Of a stretch of 64,000 bases of DNA, positions 8,010 to 16,900 are shown piece after piece. The stretch lies in contig NZ_LGEK01000003.1 in the NCBI RefSeq assembly GCF_001636615.1, positions 1 to 64,000 of the forward strand. Direction: 5' to 3'. A program made the translations under genes and the position numbers. The notes beneath the pieces are model-generated. The model was not told where the DNA came from, searched no databases, and saw only the letters and a list, made by a program, of their open reading frames with translations. Each line of letters starts with the position of its first letter. Position 1 is the stretch's first letter. The DNA is from Mucilaginibacter sp. L294. Lineage in GTDB: Bacteria > Bacteroidota > Bacteroidia > Sphingobacteriales > Sphingobacteriaceae.

Positions 8010-10658
8010 ATGCCGCTGAATCTTGTACGATATATAGTGCTTTTTTGCCTGGTGCTTTTGCATATGGCAGGTTATGCGCAGGATACCACCATCAGCAAAA
8101 AACTGGCAGAACTAAAAAGTAAAAACGACCTTACAGAATGGCTTTACCTACGGATAGACTATGTAACCGCCAACCCGCAGCAATTACCGCTTTTGCTTAC
8201 CACCCAAAAAGAGGCATGGCGGCAGCCCGACAGCCTTGAAGAGCGCATTGCCTGGCTCACCCTGCTAAGTACGCAGGGGTACGACCAGCTACAGGCCGGG
8301 GATATACTAAGCTCCCTTAATTATTACGAGGATGCTTACACCTATTTTTACAAATACAAGGTTATACAGTTTGATATTGTTGAATATGTATTAAAACCGC
8401 TCGGCAATAATTACACGCGCCTTGGTGATATGGAACGCGCCATTTTCATCCAGCAAAAGGCAATTGAACAATTAAATGCCTTTGAAAATGCTGACGATAT
8501 GGCTTCGGTTTATTGCAACATGGCCATATCATATTATACCATGGGCGATTATACCGCCGCCCAAAATTGCATAACCAAAGGCCAAAAACTTACAAAAAAT
8601 CCCGGGGTAAATTTTCGGCTTCAGAACGTCCTGGCCGACATTTTAAACGACCAAAACCGACTTTCAAACGCCCGGAAAATCCTTCAAACAACCATAAAAT
8701 CGCAAAAAAACATCAACAGTCAAAATGCTTACAGTTTGCTCGGCGCTTATACAACTTTGGGGAATATAGCGTTAAAAGACCATCACCTGAAAATTGCCGA
8801 GACTAATTATAATACAGCCCTTAATATTATTAACATTTGGTACCCCGGCGATCGGCTGCGAGAAAAAGCAAACCTGGTTGCACAGCTTGCCAAAATTCAA
8901 CGCTTAAAAAACCAGCCGCAAAAGGCGTTGTTACTAGCCGATGAGGCGCTACGGATATTGCGGGTAAACACATCGCAAAACCAAACCCTGGCGCAAAACA
9001 TTTACGGCGAAATTAACCTGGTAGATATCTTCGCCGAAAAAGCGCTTACCTACCAACTACTAAAACAACACGAAGCTGCCTTACAAAATATGCGCTATGC
9101 CCTGCTGGCAACGGATAAAATAAGAAAGGAATTTGCCGACAACAAGACTAAAGAACGCCTGCAAAGTAATGGCAAGGAACTGGCCGAAACCGCCATAGAA
9201 ATAGCACTGGGCTTACACCAGACATCGCACGATAAAAAATACCTGAACCTGGTACTTGAAATTGCCGAGCAAACCAAAGCCCGCACCCTTGCCGACCAGA
9301 TACAGCACAATAACCAACAGTTTGCCAGCAACCGGCACGATAGCACCTTACGTAAACGACTGGATCTTGAACGTGCCATTGCCTATAACGAACGCCTGGT
9401 TATGACCGAAAAAAACGGCACCAAATACCAGGAGAAGGTTAATGCATTAAAGTACGACCTCTCATTGATCAACAAAAGGTACCGCGAACAATCGGCCGGG
9501 ACGGTTTCCGCAGCGGCGGATATGTTATCAGCTTTGCCAAAAAACCTGCATGCTATCGAATTCTTTTTTGGCATGCGCAGGGTGTATGCGATAGATATAA
9601 AAAACAACGCTGTTGAAAAGGTTTTGCGGATAGCCGGGGCAGATAGCCTGCGGCAGCAGTTTACACAGTTTATAAATACGTATTACCGTAACGGGCCCAA
9701 TGCGATGCTTAACTCGCCAAAGGCCTTCTTCATTACATCAAATAACCTATATACCATCCTGTTTAAAAGCACATCGCTGCAAGCAAATGAGAGGCTTTGT
9801 ATTATTGCCGATGATGTACTGGGTTATTTATCATTTGATGGATTAATTACCGGTAATAAGTATGACCCTGCCACATCGCAATGGCCGTTTCTGATAAAAA
9901 AGCTGACAACCACCTACGCCTTTTCGCTAAACGCCCTGATCAAAAACAAAGCGAAGGATACCGGCAGAACAACTTTTAGCGGGCTGTTTGTTACCCACGA
10001 GGGCAATAGTAATACGCCGATAGTGGCTGTAAAAAAGGAGGCGGCGGCGATTGATAAACTGGTTAAAGGCAATTACCTGTACAATGATGAGGTGAACACC
10101 AAATCCTTTTTTAACAGCTTTGAAAATTCGGCTACTTTGCACATCAGCACCCATGCTTATCTATCGGGCATTAATAAGGAGCCAACGCTTGATTTTGGCA
10201 AAGAGAAACTCTTCCTGTTCGAGCTCCTGTCTAAAGCCAAAAAACCTAACCTGGTTATACTAAGCGCCTGCCGTACCGGCGACGGGACGCTGGCAAACGG
10301 TGAGGGCATCATCAGCCTATCGCGCGGGTTTACGGCAATTGGCACACCGGCAACCATAGCTGGTTTGTGGAACGTGAATGATGAGGCTGTAGCGCAAATA
10401 ACGGCCAGTTTGTATAAACACCTGCTTACCGGCCAAAGCAGCGGTGCGGCCCTGCATCAGGCTAAACTTGCATGGTTAAATAGCGATCACTCGGCAGATG
10501 CGATGTACCTGCCTTACTACTGGGACAGTTTGATATTGATGGGAGCCGACGAGCCCGTGCATTTACAGGCGGCCGGAAATCACATTTACTGGTACCTTGT
10601 AAGTGGCCTTCTAATAGTTGTGCTGGCCCTGCTCTATTGGAGAAAAAAGAAACAATAG
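8010..10658 (+). CDS. Exported, membrane-anchored TPR-CHAT peptidase
   Basis: 882 residues. A signal peptide (MPLNLVRYIVLFCLVLLHMAGYAQ) precedes a long array of TPR-like helices (about 70-450) and a C-terminal CHAT (caspase-HetF-associated-with-TPR) domain at about 560-840. The caspase-like dyad is present: His715 in HISTHAY and Cys754 in ILSACRTGDG, followed by the family's GFTAIGTPATIAGLWNVND. A final hydrophobic helix (about 856-875) and basic tail WRKKKQ should anchor the protein with the peptidase outside the cytoplasm. It follows the PKD gene at 38 nt and converges on the ligand-gated channel gene with a 3-nt gap. Unlike the TPR-CHAT of type III CRISPR it is predicted to be exported; its substrate is unknown. 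Confidence 0.87.
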   Translation: MPLNLVRYIVLFCLVLLHMAGYAQDTTISKKLAELKSKNDLTEWLYLRIDYVTANPQQLPLLLTTQKEAWRQPDSLEERIAWLTLLSTQGYDQLQAGDILSSLNYYEDAYTYFYKYKVIQFDIVEYVLKPLGNNYTRLGDMERAIFIQQKAIEQLNAFENADDMASVYCNMAISYYTMGDYTAAQNCITKGQKLTKNPGVNFRLQNVLADILNDQNRLSNARKILQTTIKSQKNINSQNAYSLLGAYTTLGNIALKDHHLKIAETNYNTALNIINIWYPGDRLREKANLVAQLAKIQRLKNQPQKALLLADEALRILRVNTSQNQTLAQNIYGEINLVDIFAEKALTYQLLKQHEAALQNMRYALLATDKIRKEFADNKTKERLQSNGKELAETAIEIALGLHQTSHDKKYLNLVLEIAEQTKARTLADQIQHNNQQFASNRHDSTLRKRLDLERAIAYNERLVMTEKNGTKYQEKVNALKYDLSLINKRYREQSAGTVSAAADMLSALPKNLHAIEFFFGMRRVYAIDIKNNAVEKVLRIAGADSLRQQFTQFINTYYRNGPNAMLNSPKAFFITSNNLYTILFKSTSLQANERLCIIADDVLGYLSFDGLITGNKYDPATSQWPFLIKKLTTTYAFSLNALIKNKAKDTGRTTFSGLFVTHEGNSNTPIVAVKKEAAAIDKLVKGNYLYNDEVNTKSFFNSFENSATLHISTHAYLSGINKEPTLDFGKEKLFLFELLSKAKKPNLVILSACRTGDGTLANGEGIISLSRGFTAIGTPATIAGLWNVNDEAVAQITASLYKHLLTGQSSGAALHQAKLAWLNSDHSADAMYLPYYWDSLILMGADEPVHLQAAGNHIYWYLVSGLLIVVLALLYWRKKKQ

Positions 10659-10661
10659 TTT

Positions 10662-11639
10662 TTACTTGCTTGCCGTATAAATAAACCAGGCATTTAGTAT
10701 AACATAGCCGGCAAGCAATACCTGGGCGCATAAAAAGTCGAACTTCTTAGCTTCATCAACCTTATCCTTTTTTACCAAACGCAGGGAGTACGCAGTACTG
10801 ATAATTACAGTAAGGATAAATAGCAGGGTGATGCCGTGCAGGGTGTCAACCAGGGTAAACGTGGTAGATTCCGGCAGGGAAGAATCCACAATGTACTTGT
10901 TACCTATTACGGCGAACAGGGCACCCACGCTTAGGCCAAACCTCGAATCTATACTATCTGTATGGATATAAAAACACATATAGGCGATAAGGAAAGCTAC
11001 ATACATGCCCAAAAACATTTTCCAAAACAAGCCCATGGCGTCCCTGTCCAGCAACATTTTAACCTTAAAGTTGCTGTACTCCGTATGTGGTTTGGGTACA
11101 CTTTCATCGCCAAAGGCGGTTTCATAAACCTTAATCCCGGTTGATACATTAAGTGAATCGATCTTCCATCCCCTTAAAGTAAAACGCGGGTCGAAGTGTT
11201 TGCCAAGTGTATCAGCTGCAAATACCAATGCTTTTGAATCGAACTGCGAATTCTCGATAGAGAACCGCAGCGTTTGTTTATCGAACGGGAAATTATTGAC
11301 AGCCCAGGAATCCTTCATCACGCATTGCAGTTTCATCAGGATATAAACCTTATTATCGCTGGAATCGACCGTGGAATAGGATTGAGTAACCGTTTTTGCC
11401 TGTGGCACTTCCAGGTTATGCAAAAAATCAAACTTTTTGTTTTTGTACTTTAACCACAGCCAAAGGTTAACACTGTATTCCTTATCCTTAAAATTAATAT
11501 CGTGGATGCTGGTGATGTAGATACCGCTGTAAACCGTATCTGGTTTTTCGGTCTGTGCCTTCGCCTGTGGCGATGCCAAAACAGCCAGGATGAAGGTAAT
11601 GGCTAAAATAAATTGTTTGCGCAGGGGTATGGCTATCAT
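10662..11639 (-). CDS. Prokaryotic pentameric ligand-gated ion channel homologue
   Basis: 325 residues: signal peptide (to about 28), an extracellular beta-sandwich of about 175 residues with the family's GIYITSIHDINFKDKEYSVNL and NFPFDKQTLRF segments, then four membrane helices: TM1 FWKMFLGMYVAFLIAYMCFYI, TM2 near VGALFAVIGNKYIV, TM3 DTLHGITLLFILTVIIS and a C-terminal TM4 ending WFIYTASK. As in other bacterial members, the Cys-loop cysteine pair is absent. Such proteins form ligand- or proton-gated pores (GLIC/ELIC family knowledge); ligand and ion selectivity are not predictable here. It is transcribed towards the CHAT gene with only 3 nt between stop codons and no terminator. Confidence 0.85.
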   Translation of the reverse strand: MIAIPLRKQFILAITFILAVLASPQAKAQTEKPDTVYSGIYITSIHDINFKDKEYSVNLWLWLKYKNKKFDFLHNLEVPQAKTVTQSYSTVDSSDNKVYILMKLQCVMKDSWAVNNFPFDKQTLRFSIENSQFDSKALVFAADTLGKHFDPRFTLRGWKIDSLNVSTGIKVYETAFGDESVPKPHTEYSNFKVKMLLDRDAMGLFWKMFLGMYVAFLIAYMCFYIHTDSIDSRFGLSVGALFAVIGNKYIVDSSLPESTTFTLVDTLHGITLLFILTVIISTAYSLRLVKKDKVDEAKKFDFLCAQVLLAGYVILNAWFIYTASK

Positions 11640-11722
11640 AATTTAAACTACAAGCTAAAAATAGTTATTTTGTTTTGATTACCCCCCTGTTAACAGGTTC
11701 AATTCAATTATCGTTGTATCAA

Positions 11723-11867
11723 ACGTTCCTACGGAACGTGAAAAGGATTGTCGCCGTACGCTACCAACCAACCGTCCCGCTGGGACGAATTTTAGGTAGA
11801 TGGCGTCCCTTCGGGACGGTTGGTTGGTAGAAAAACAAGCAACACCGGGCGCGTTCCATCGGAACGC
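11723..11867. repeat. Cluster of nested palindromic repeats (REP/BIME-like)
   Basis: Four short-loop palindromes lie in 145 bp. ACGTTCC/GGAACGT is at 11723-11739. CGTCCC/GGGACG occurs twice, at 11773-11787 and 11804-11818. GCGTTCC/GGAACGC is at 11851-11867. The two CGTCCC units are enclosed by a perfect 18-bp inverted repeat, 11761-11778 with 11813-11830 (CTACCAACCAACCGTCCC). All have 3-nt loops. This is the look of dispersed extragenic palindromes mobilised by RAYT-type transposases; none of those is in the window. Confidence 0.75.
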
Positions 11868-11902
11868 TTCGTGAAATGTGAAAGTTTGATTTGCACCTCA
11901 TG

Positions 11903-12637
11903 CTAACTCAGCGCATCATGAAAAATGATACCCAGGCTATGCCTGTTACCACTATGCAACGGACTAACCCCATGTTTCATGTTTACCCGGTGATACCCTT
12001 TGGTACCTTTAGCCGAGCGGAAGTTTGTGGTAAAGATCACCATATCGCCCCTGCCGGGCGTTAGCACATTGGCCTTTGATTGCGCCCGCGGTATTTGTTC
12101 TGTTATTACAAATTCGCCACCTGTAAAATCCGCATTCGCCTGGTTCAGCACAAATACCATTTGCATAGGGAAATACACCTCGCCGTACAGATCCTGGTGC
12201 ATGGTATTAAAGCCGCCCGGCCCATACTTTAAAATAAGCGCGGTTGGCTTAAGCTGGCCATTATCATGGCTCAGCTTTTTCATTTCCGGGTGTGTTAGCG
12301 GGAAACGTTTGTCAATACCCAGTTCCTGCATCCAGGCATTGGCAACAGGTGCTATGTTGGGGTAAACACTTTCGCGCAGTTCATTTATTACACCGGGTAG
12401 TGGATAGTCGTAATATTTGTATTCGCCGCTGCCATACCGGTAACGGTCCATATTAACCGTTTTACGGTAATTGCCGGTATCGTAATCAGCAATTAGTGTA
12501 TCGCACTCCTGCTGGTTTAAAATATCTTTTACAACTACAAAACCCTTGTTGTGAAGCTGGTGGGTAACCTGTTCCCAGTTAATGGTTGCTATGCGGTTTG
12601 TTATACCAGGTATTGATGATGCTACAGGTGTTTCCAT
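11903..12637 (-). CDS. 2-oxoglutarate/Fe(II)-dependent oxygenase
   Basis: 244 residues of the COG3826-type prolyl-hydroxylase-like fold. The iron facial triad is visible as His147 and Asp149 in NTMHQDLYG and His222 in MKHGVSPL, with Arg232 (SGNRHSLG) placed to bind 2-oxoglutarate. The N-terminal 30 residues contain no signal peptide, so it is cytoplasmic. It stands alone between the palindrome cluster and a small Cys-rich gene, giving no substrate hint; members of this family hydroxylate proteins or small molecules. Start at 12637 keeps METPVAS; an internal start is possible but not needed. Confidence 0.88.
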   Translation of the reverse strand: METPVASSIPGITNRIATINWEQVTHQLHNKGFVVVKDILNQQECDTLIADYDTGNYRKTVNMDRYRYGSGEYKYYDYPLPGVINELRESVYPNIAPVANAWMQELGIDKRFPLTHPEMKKLSHDNGQLKPTALILKYGPGGFNTMHQDLYGEVYFPMQMVFVLNQANADFTGGEFVITEQIPRAQSKANVLTPGRGDMVIFTTNFRSAKGTKGYHRVNMKHGVSPLHSGNRHSLGIIFHDALS

Positions 12638-12801
12638 AAATTCAATTTATCCAAAAGTGCAATTATCAGCATACTGCAAAAACCCGTTTCTTGCGGAATT
12701 GGGCTATTGTGCATTACATTTTAGAGGCACTTAAATATAACGGATTTAAAAAATCCATCAGCGAATATTTTAAATAGCGATCCTGGAATAAATTAAGGGG
12801 A

Positions 12802-12984
12802 TCAACTCATCATCCAGCGGTTACGCACACACCTGTCGCATTTATATCTTTTTAGCGGCAGCCAAAACAGCAGGGTTTTCATCAAAAAAGTTCTCCGGAT
12901 CCTTTGCATATCCGTTTTAAAGCCTTTACCACAGGCGCAGGGTGGCACCTTTTTTATGGGTGATGGTTGAAGGGTAGATGTCAT
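12802..12984 (-). CDS. Small Cys-rich (zinc-ribbon-like) protein
   Basis: 60 residues with CAC near residue 17 and YKCDRC near residue 48, flanking a basic RIRRTFLMKTLLFWLPLKR core. This pattern of two paired-cysteine ends around a basic helix resembles small zinc-ribbon proteins of Bacteroidota of unknown role. No other family features can be seen. It is isolated, in an otherwise empty stretch between the oxygenase and the ROK kinase. The reading frame could be spurious; the cysteine spacing is the main argument for it. Confidence 0.45.
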   Translation of the reverse strand: MTSTLQPSPIKKVPPCACGKGFKTDMQRIRRTFLMKTLLFWLPLKRYKCDRCVRNRWMMS

Positions 12985-13110
12985 TATTAGGGGTATTGTT
13001 TAATGAACAACGCATTTATTGTCGCCGCAAAAGTACCGGTTAGTTATTAAGGTAATATTAAGAGGCAGGCAGAAATCAACCTTTTTAAAGTCATTAATAT
13101 TACGAACCTG

Positions 13111-13965
13111 TTAATTATGCGAATCCAGATATAAAGCGGCAGCGCCTATGATACCGCTATTGTGTAATTCTGAAATTTCTATTTTTATCTTTTCGGCCGA
13201 GCCGGGGAAGGCAAATGTTTTTATCTCGTCCCACATAGCGGTTTTAAAGTATTCAAACCCATGGCGGGCCGATCCACCCAGTACAATAAGCTGCGGATCG
13301 TAAGTGTACATCACCATTTTTATGGCGTACCCAACATGTTTACCAAACTCGCGGTAAAGGCTCAGCGCCTCTGGGTCGCCTTTTTGCGCGTTCTGAAAAA
13401 CCTGCTGCCCGTTAACCCCTTTTGTAATGGTAAAAAACGAGCCGCTTGCGTGGTATTCTAAAAGGTTGGCTTCATAAGGTATAAAGCCAAATTCGCCTGC
13501 GCCACAATTAGCCCCGGCATACAAATGGCGGTTAATGATCACCCCTGCCCCAAGGCCTGTGCCCATGGTTAAACCTATCATAGATGAATAGCCTTTGCCC
13601 TTCCCGTAATAATACTCGCCCACGGCAAAGCAATTGGCATCATTATTCACATATACGGGCAGGTTGTACCGCTCTTGCAGTGTTTTTTTCAGGTGCACCT
13701 CTTTCCATGAAGGTATATTTAGTACGTTGTAAACTATCCCTTCTTCTACATCAACTATACTTGGTACACCTATGCCAATGGCAAGGATATCGCCATGCGT
13801 TAACAACTTATCAATTACCAGGTAAATATCGGCAAGCACCTCTTCAACAGTACCATCGCTTTTTATTTGCAATGCTTCAATAGCTGATACCTCCCCATCT
13901 TCAACTACTGCGCCCCTTACGTTTGTTGCCCCTAAATCTATCCCGATAATTTTAGTACTCGCCAT
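13111..13965 (-). CDS. ROK-family sugar kinase
   Basis: 284 residues. The phosphate loops of the ASKHA fold are present: IGIDLGATNVRGAVVEDG at the N-terminus and LTMGTGLGAGVI near residue 130, with YVNNDANCFAVGEYYYGKG between. The usual ROK zinc signature (CxCGxxGCxE) is absent; the corresponding stretch reads GFIPYEANLLEYHASGSFF. It is the last gene of the susCD unit, 14 nt after the VCBS/ASPIC lipoprotein, so it probably phosphorylates the sugar taken up by that system (glucose, mannose or an N-acetylhexosamine). Lack of the zinc site leaves the specificity open. Confidence 0.85.
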   Translation of the reverse strand: MASTKIIGIDLGATNVRGAVVEDGEVSAIEALQIKSDGTVEEVLADIYLVIDKLLTHGDILAIGIGVPSIVDVEEGIVYNVLNIPSWKEVHLKKTLQERYNLPVYVNNDANCFAVGEYYYGKGKGYSSMIGLTMGTGLGAGVIINRHLYAGANCGAGEFGFIPYEANLLEYHASGSFFTITKGVNGQQVFQNAQKGDPEALSLYREFGKHVGYAIKMVMYTYDPQLIVLGGSARHGFEYFKTAMWDEIKTFAFPGSAEKIKIEISELHNSGIIGAAALYLDSHN

Positions 13966-13979
13966 GCTTTATATTGCTA

Positions 13980-16900
13980 TCAATTTCTTTTAAAAATCTG
14001 TAATGCCTCGTTGTTTCTTGCCACTAAGATATATGTTCCTTTTGCTGTTTTTATCTGTTTTATATCTCTTACCTCTCCGGTTAAAAACAAGCCTGTATTT
14101 GCAGGTGCCGCAAAGGTGAAATTACGCGCGCCATTGCCAAGCAAAGCCACACCATAACTGGCATCATAACGCCCAACTTCGGGTTTTAACCCATAGAAGT
14201 TTCCTCCCAGGAAGATATCATTCCTGTTGTCGCCATTCAGGTCGGTGTTTATTGCAGCAAACACGGGCGAAAACTGCGCGCGTTGCGGTAGCGGCGCCAT
14301 AGTAAAATGCCCGCTCCCGTCGTTGTAAAAAACGGATGACTGTGTTTGGTCTACTGTTTTTACAACCGCCTTGCTTAACTGGCCTTTATCAAGCAATTCA
14401 TCAATACCTATCCCGGCGTATTGCTTGTAATGCAGGAATTTCTTTTTCAGCAAAGGCATTTCGGCCATCATCTCCCCATACAGGTTAAACGGATACGCCT
14501 TCCCATCGCCTTTATAGGTAACCAGGGTGCTCTCTTTACGGCCATTGCTGTCAAAATCGCCAATGTATAATTTAGCGGGATGGTCTTTATCGGCACGTAG
14601 TTTACTGTTTAAACCGTTATTGCCCGCAATAAGGTCTAAAGTGCCATTATTATCTACATCCGCAACCGTTAGCGAGTTCCACCAGCCCGAGGAATTTGAC
14701 ACCTCCTCTATTTTTTTCAACTGCCCGCCTTTATATTTAAATACCGTTAGTGGCATCCAGTCGCCTACAACTATCAATTCTTTTTTGCCGTCGCCATCAA
14801 TATCGGCCCATTGCGCATCGGTAACCATGCCAATGTGCTGTAATTCGGGCGATACGGTTTGGGCAACATCGGTAAAATGGCCTTTACCATCATTTTTTAG
14901 CAGGGCGCTTGCCGGGCTTGTTCCATACTCGCCGGGGATGCTGCGCGCGCCTACAAAAATATCTGCATAGCCATCGCCGTCAAAATCATTTGCGCGTACG
15001 CATGATGCATTTATATTTAGCATAGGCCAGCCGTTAAAGCTGCGGATAAAGTTGCCCTTACCATCGTTAATATATAAGCGGGTTGACAAATAAGAAGGCG
15101 CCGGGTGAATTTCATTCCCGCCCGATGCTACGATCAAATCCTTATCGCCATCGTTATCTACATCTACGAACTCAGCGCCTACGTCTTCATTTTCGCTATC
15201 CTGTTCAAAAGCGAATTGCCTGCTTCTTACAAAAGTACCATTAGGCTTTTGCAGGAAAAGCTTGGCAGTATCACCGGCCGCGCCGCCAACAAAAAAATCC
15301 TGTAAGCCATCGCCATTTACATCATCAACAGCCAGCTTAGGGCCTTCGGTCGATAGCATTTTGGGGATCAATATCTCGTTATCAAAATCGATGTAATTAT
15401 TCTCGTGGTGTACAATGTCTTTTGATATTACAGATGAGGTAATATTGGCATAAAGCGTTTTACCCGCTGCCGGGTATACCTTTTTGGTTAAGGCGTTCTT
15501 CTGATCGAGCGTGATGGTGGTATTCGCTTTTAGTTTGGTAAGCTTTTGAACCTTCATGTTTGGCCATAAAACCTCCAGGCTATCAATTTCTTTACTATTG
15601 CCGAGGCCAAAGTTCAGGGTTAAATCAACACTGCTTTGAAAGCCCCTGGCGGGCATTTGTTCTACTATTTGCTTTTGCCCCTTTGTATATATAGTTACCC
15701 TGCTGCCAATGCCAAATGTATTTGGGGCTATGCCTTTTAACTGTACTTTTAAGTAATTGGTATGATACCGCTCGGTGGTCATGTTACGGTATATAAAGGC
15801 TTCCATATTCTCGTTATTAACCACCAGGTCAATATCACCATCGCCGTCAAGATCGCCGTATGCCGCCCCGTTGCTAAAGCTTGGGGTAGCCAAACCAAGC
15901 TCGGCGCTCTGGTTTTTAAAGGTTAAGTTTTTTTGGTTGATAAAAGCATAGTTAGCTATGGGGTTAACCGGCATTTTATTAATAAAATGCTTATAGTTAA
16001 ACCCACCGTTCACAATTTTAGCCCGGGTAGAATCATCACTGAAGTAGTTTAAAAAATCCTGATCGGTGAGGTCTTTACTGATGCCGTTACAAACAAAAAT
16101 ATCCTTCCAGCCATCGTTATTAAAATCAAAGCTCAGCGCCCCCCAGCTCCAGTCGGTTGCTTCAACGCCCGCCATATCGGCAATTTCGCTGAATGTGCCG
16201 TCGCCGTTATTTAATTGCAGGCAGTTTTTCTCGTACTGATGATGAAAATCGCTCTGCAACTTGGCATTAAATACGTCATAGCTATCAAACTTGGTGGTGG
16301 TTTTTAGCCGGTAATCCGATTCGGGAAGCATATCGGTAGTAAATACATCTAAAAGGCCGTCGTTATTTATATCGGCCATGTCAGACCCCATCGAAGCCAG
16401 GCTAACATGCTCCATCGCTGTTTTTACCTGCTCTTTAAAAGTGCCGTTGCGCTGGTTAATGTATAGGTAGTCGTGTTCAAAAAAATCGTTTGAAACATAA
16501 ATATCGGGCCAGCCATCGTTATTTACATCGCCAACCGTTACACCCAAACCGAAGCCTATTTCGCTGCCGTAAATGCCGGCCTTTTCGCTTACATCAACAA
16601 AATGCCCGTTATCGTTCCGGTACAAACGGTGCCCGTTTGTTTTACTCCTTATATTACGCATGCCCGGGCTGTAGTTAAAGCTGCTTATAGGCCTGAAGCT
16701 ATTGGTCAGGATAAAGCAATCCAGGTCGCCGTCATGGTCATAGTCAAAAAAGGTAGCTTGTGTGCCTATCCCGGTATCATCAAGCCCGTACTGGTGGGCC
16801 ATTTCTTTAAAAGTGCCATCTTTTTGGTTAATGTATAACTCATTGGCGCTTTTGGTACCATCCTGGTTACCGCTGTTTGATATGTAGATATCCAGCCAGC

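Noticed and set aside
8010..10658. CHAT peptidase as part of a type III CRISPR or gasdermin defence system
   Set aside because: No CRISPR repeats, cas genes or gasdermin-like gene are visible, and the protein has a signal peptide and C-terminal anchor.
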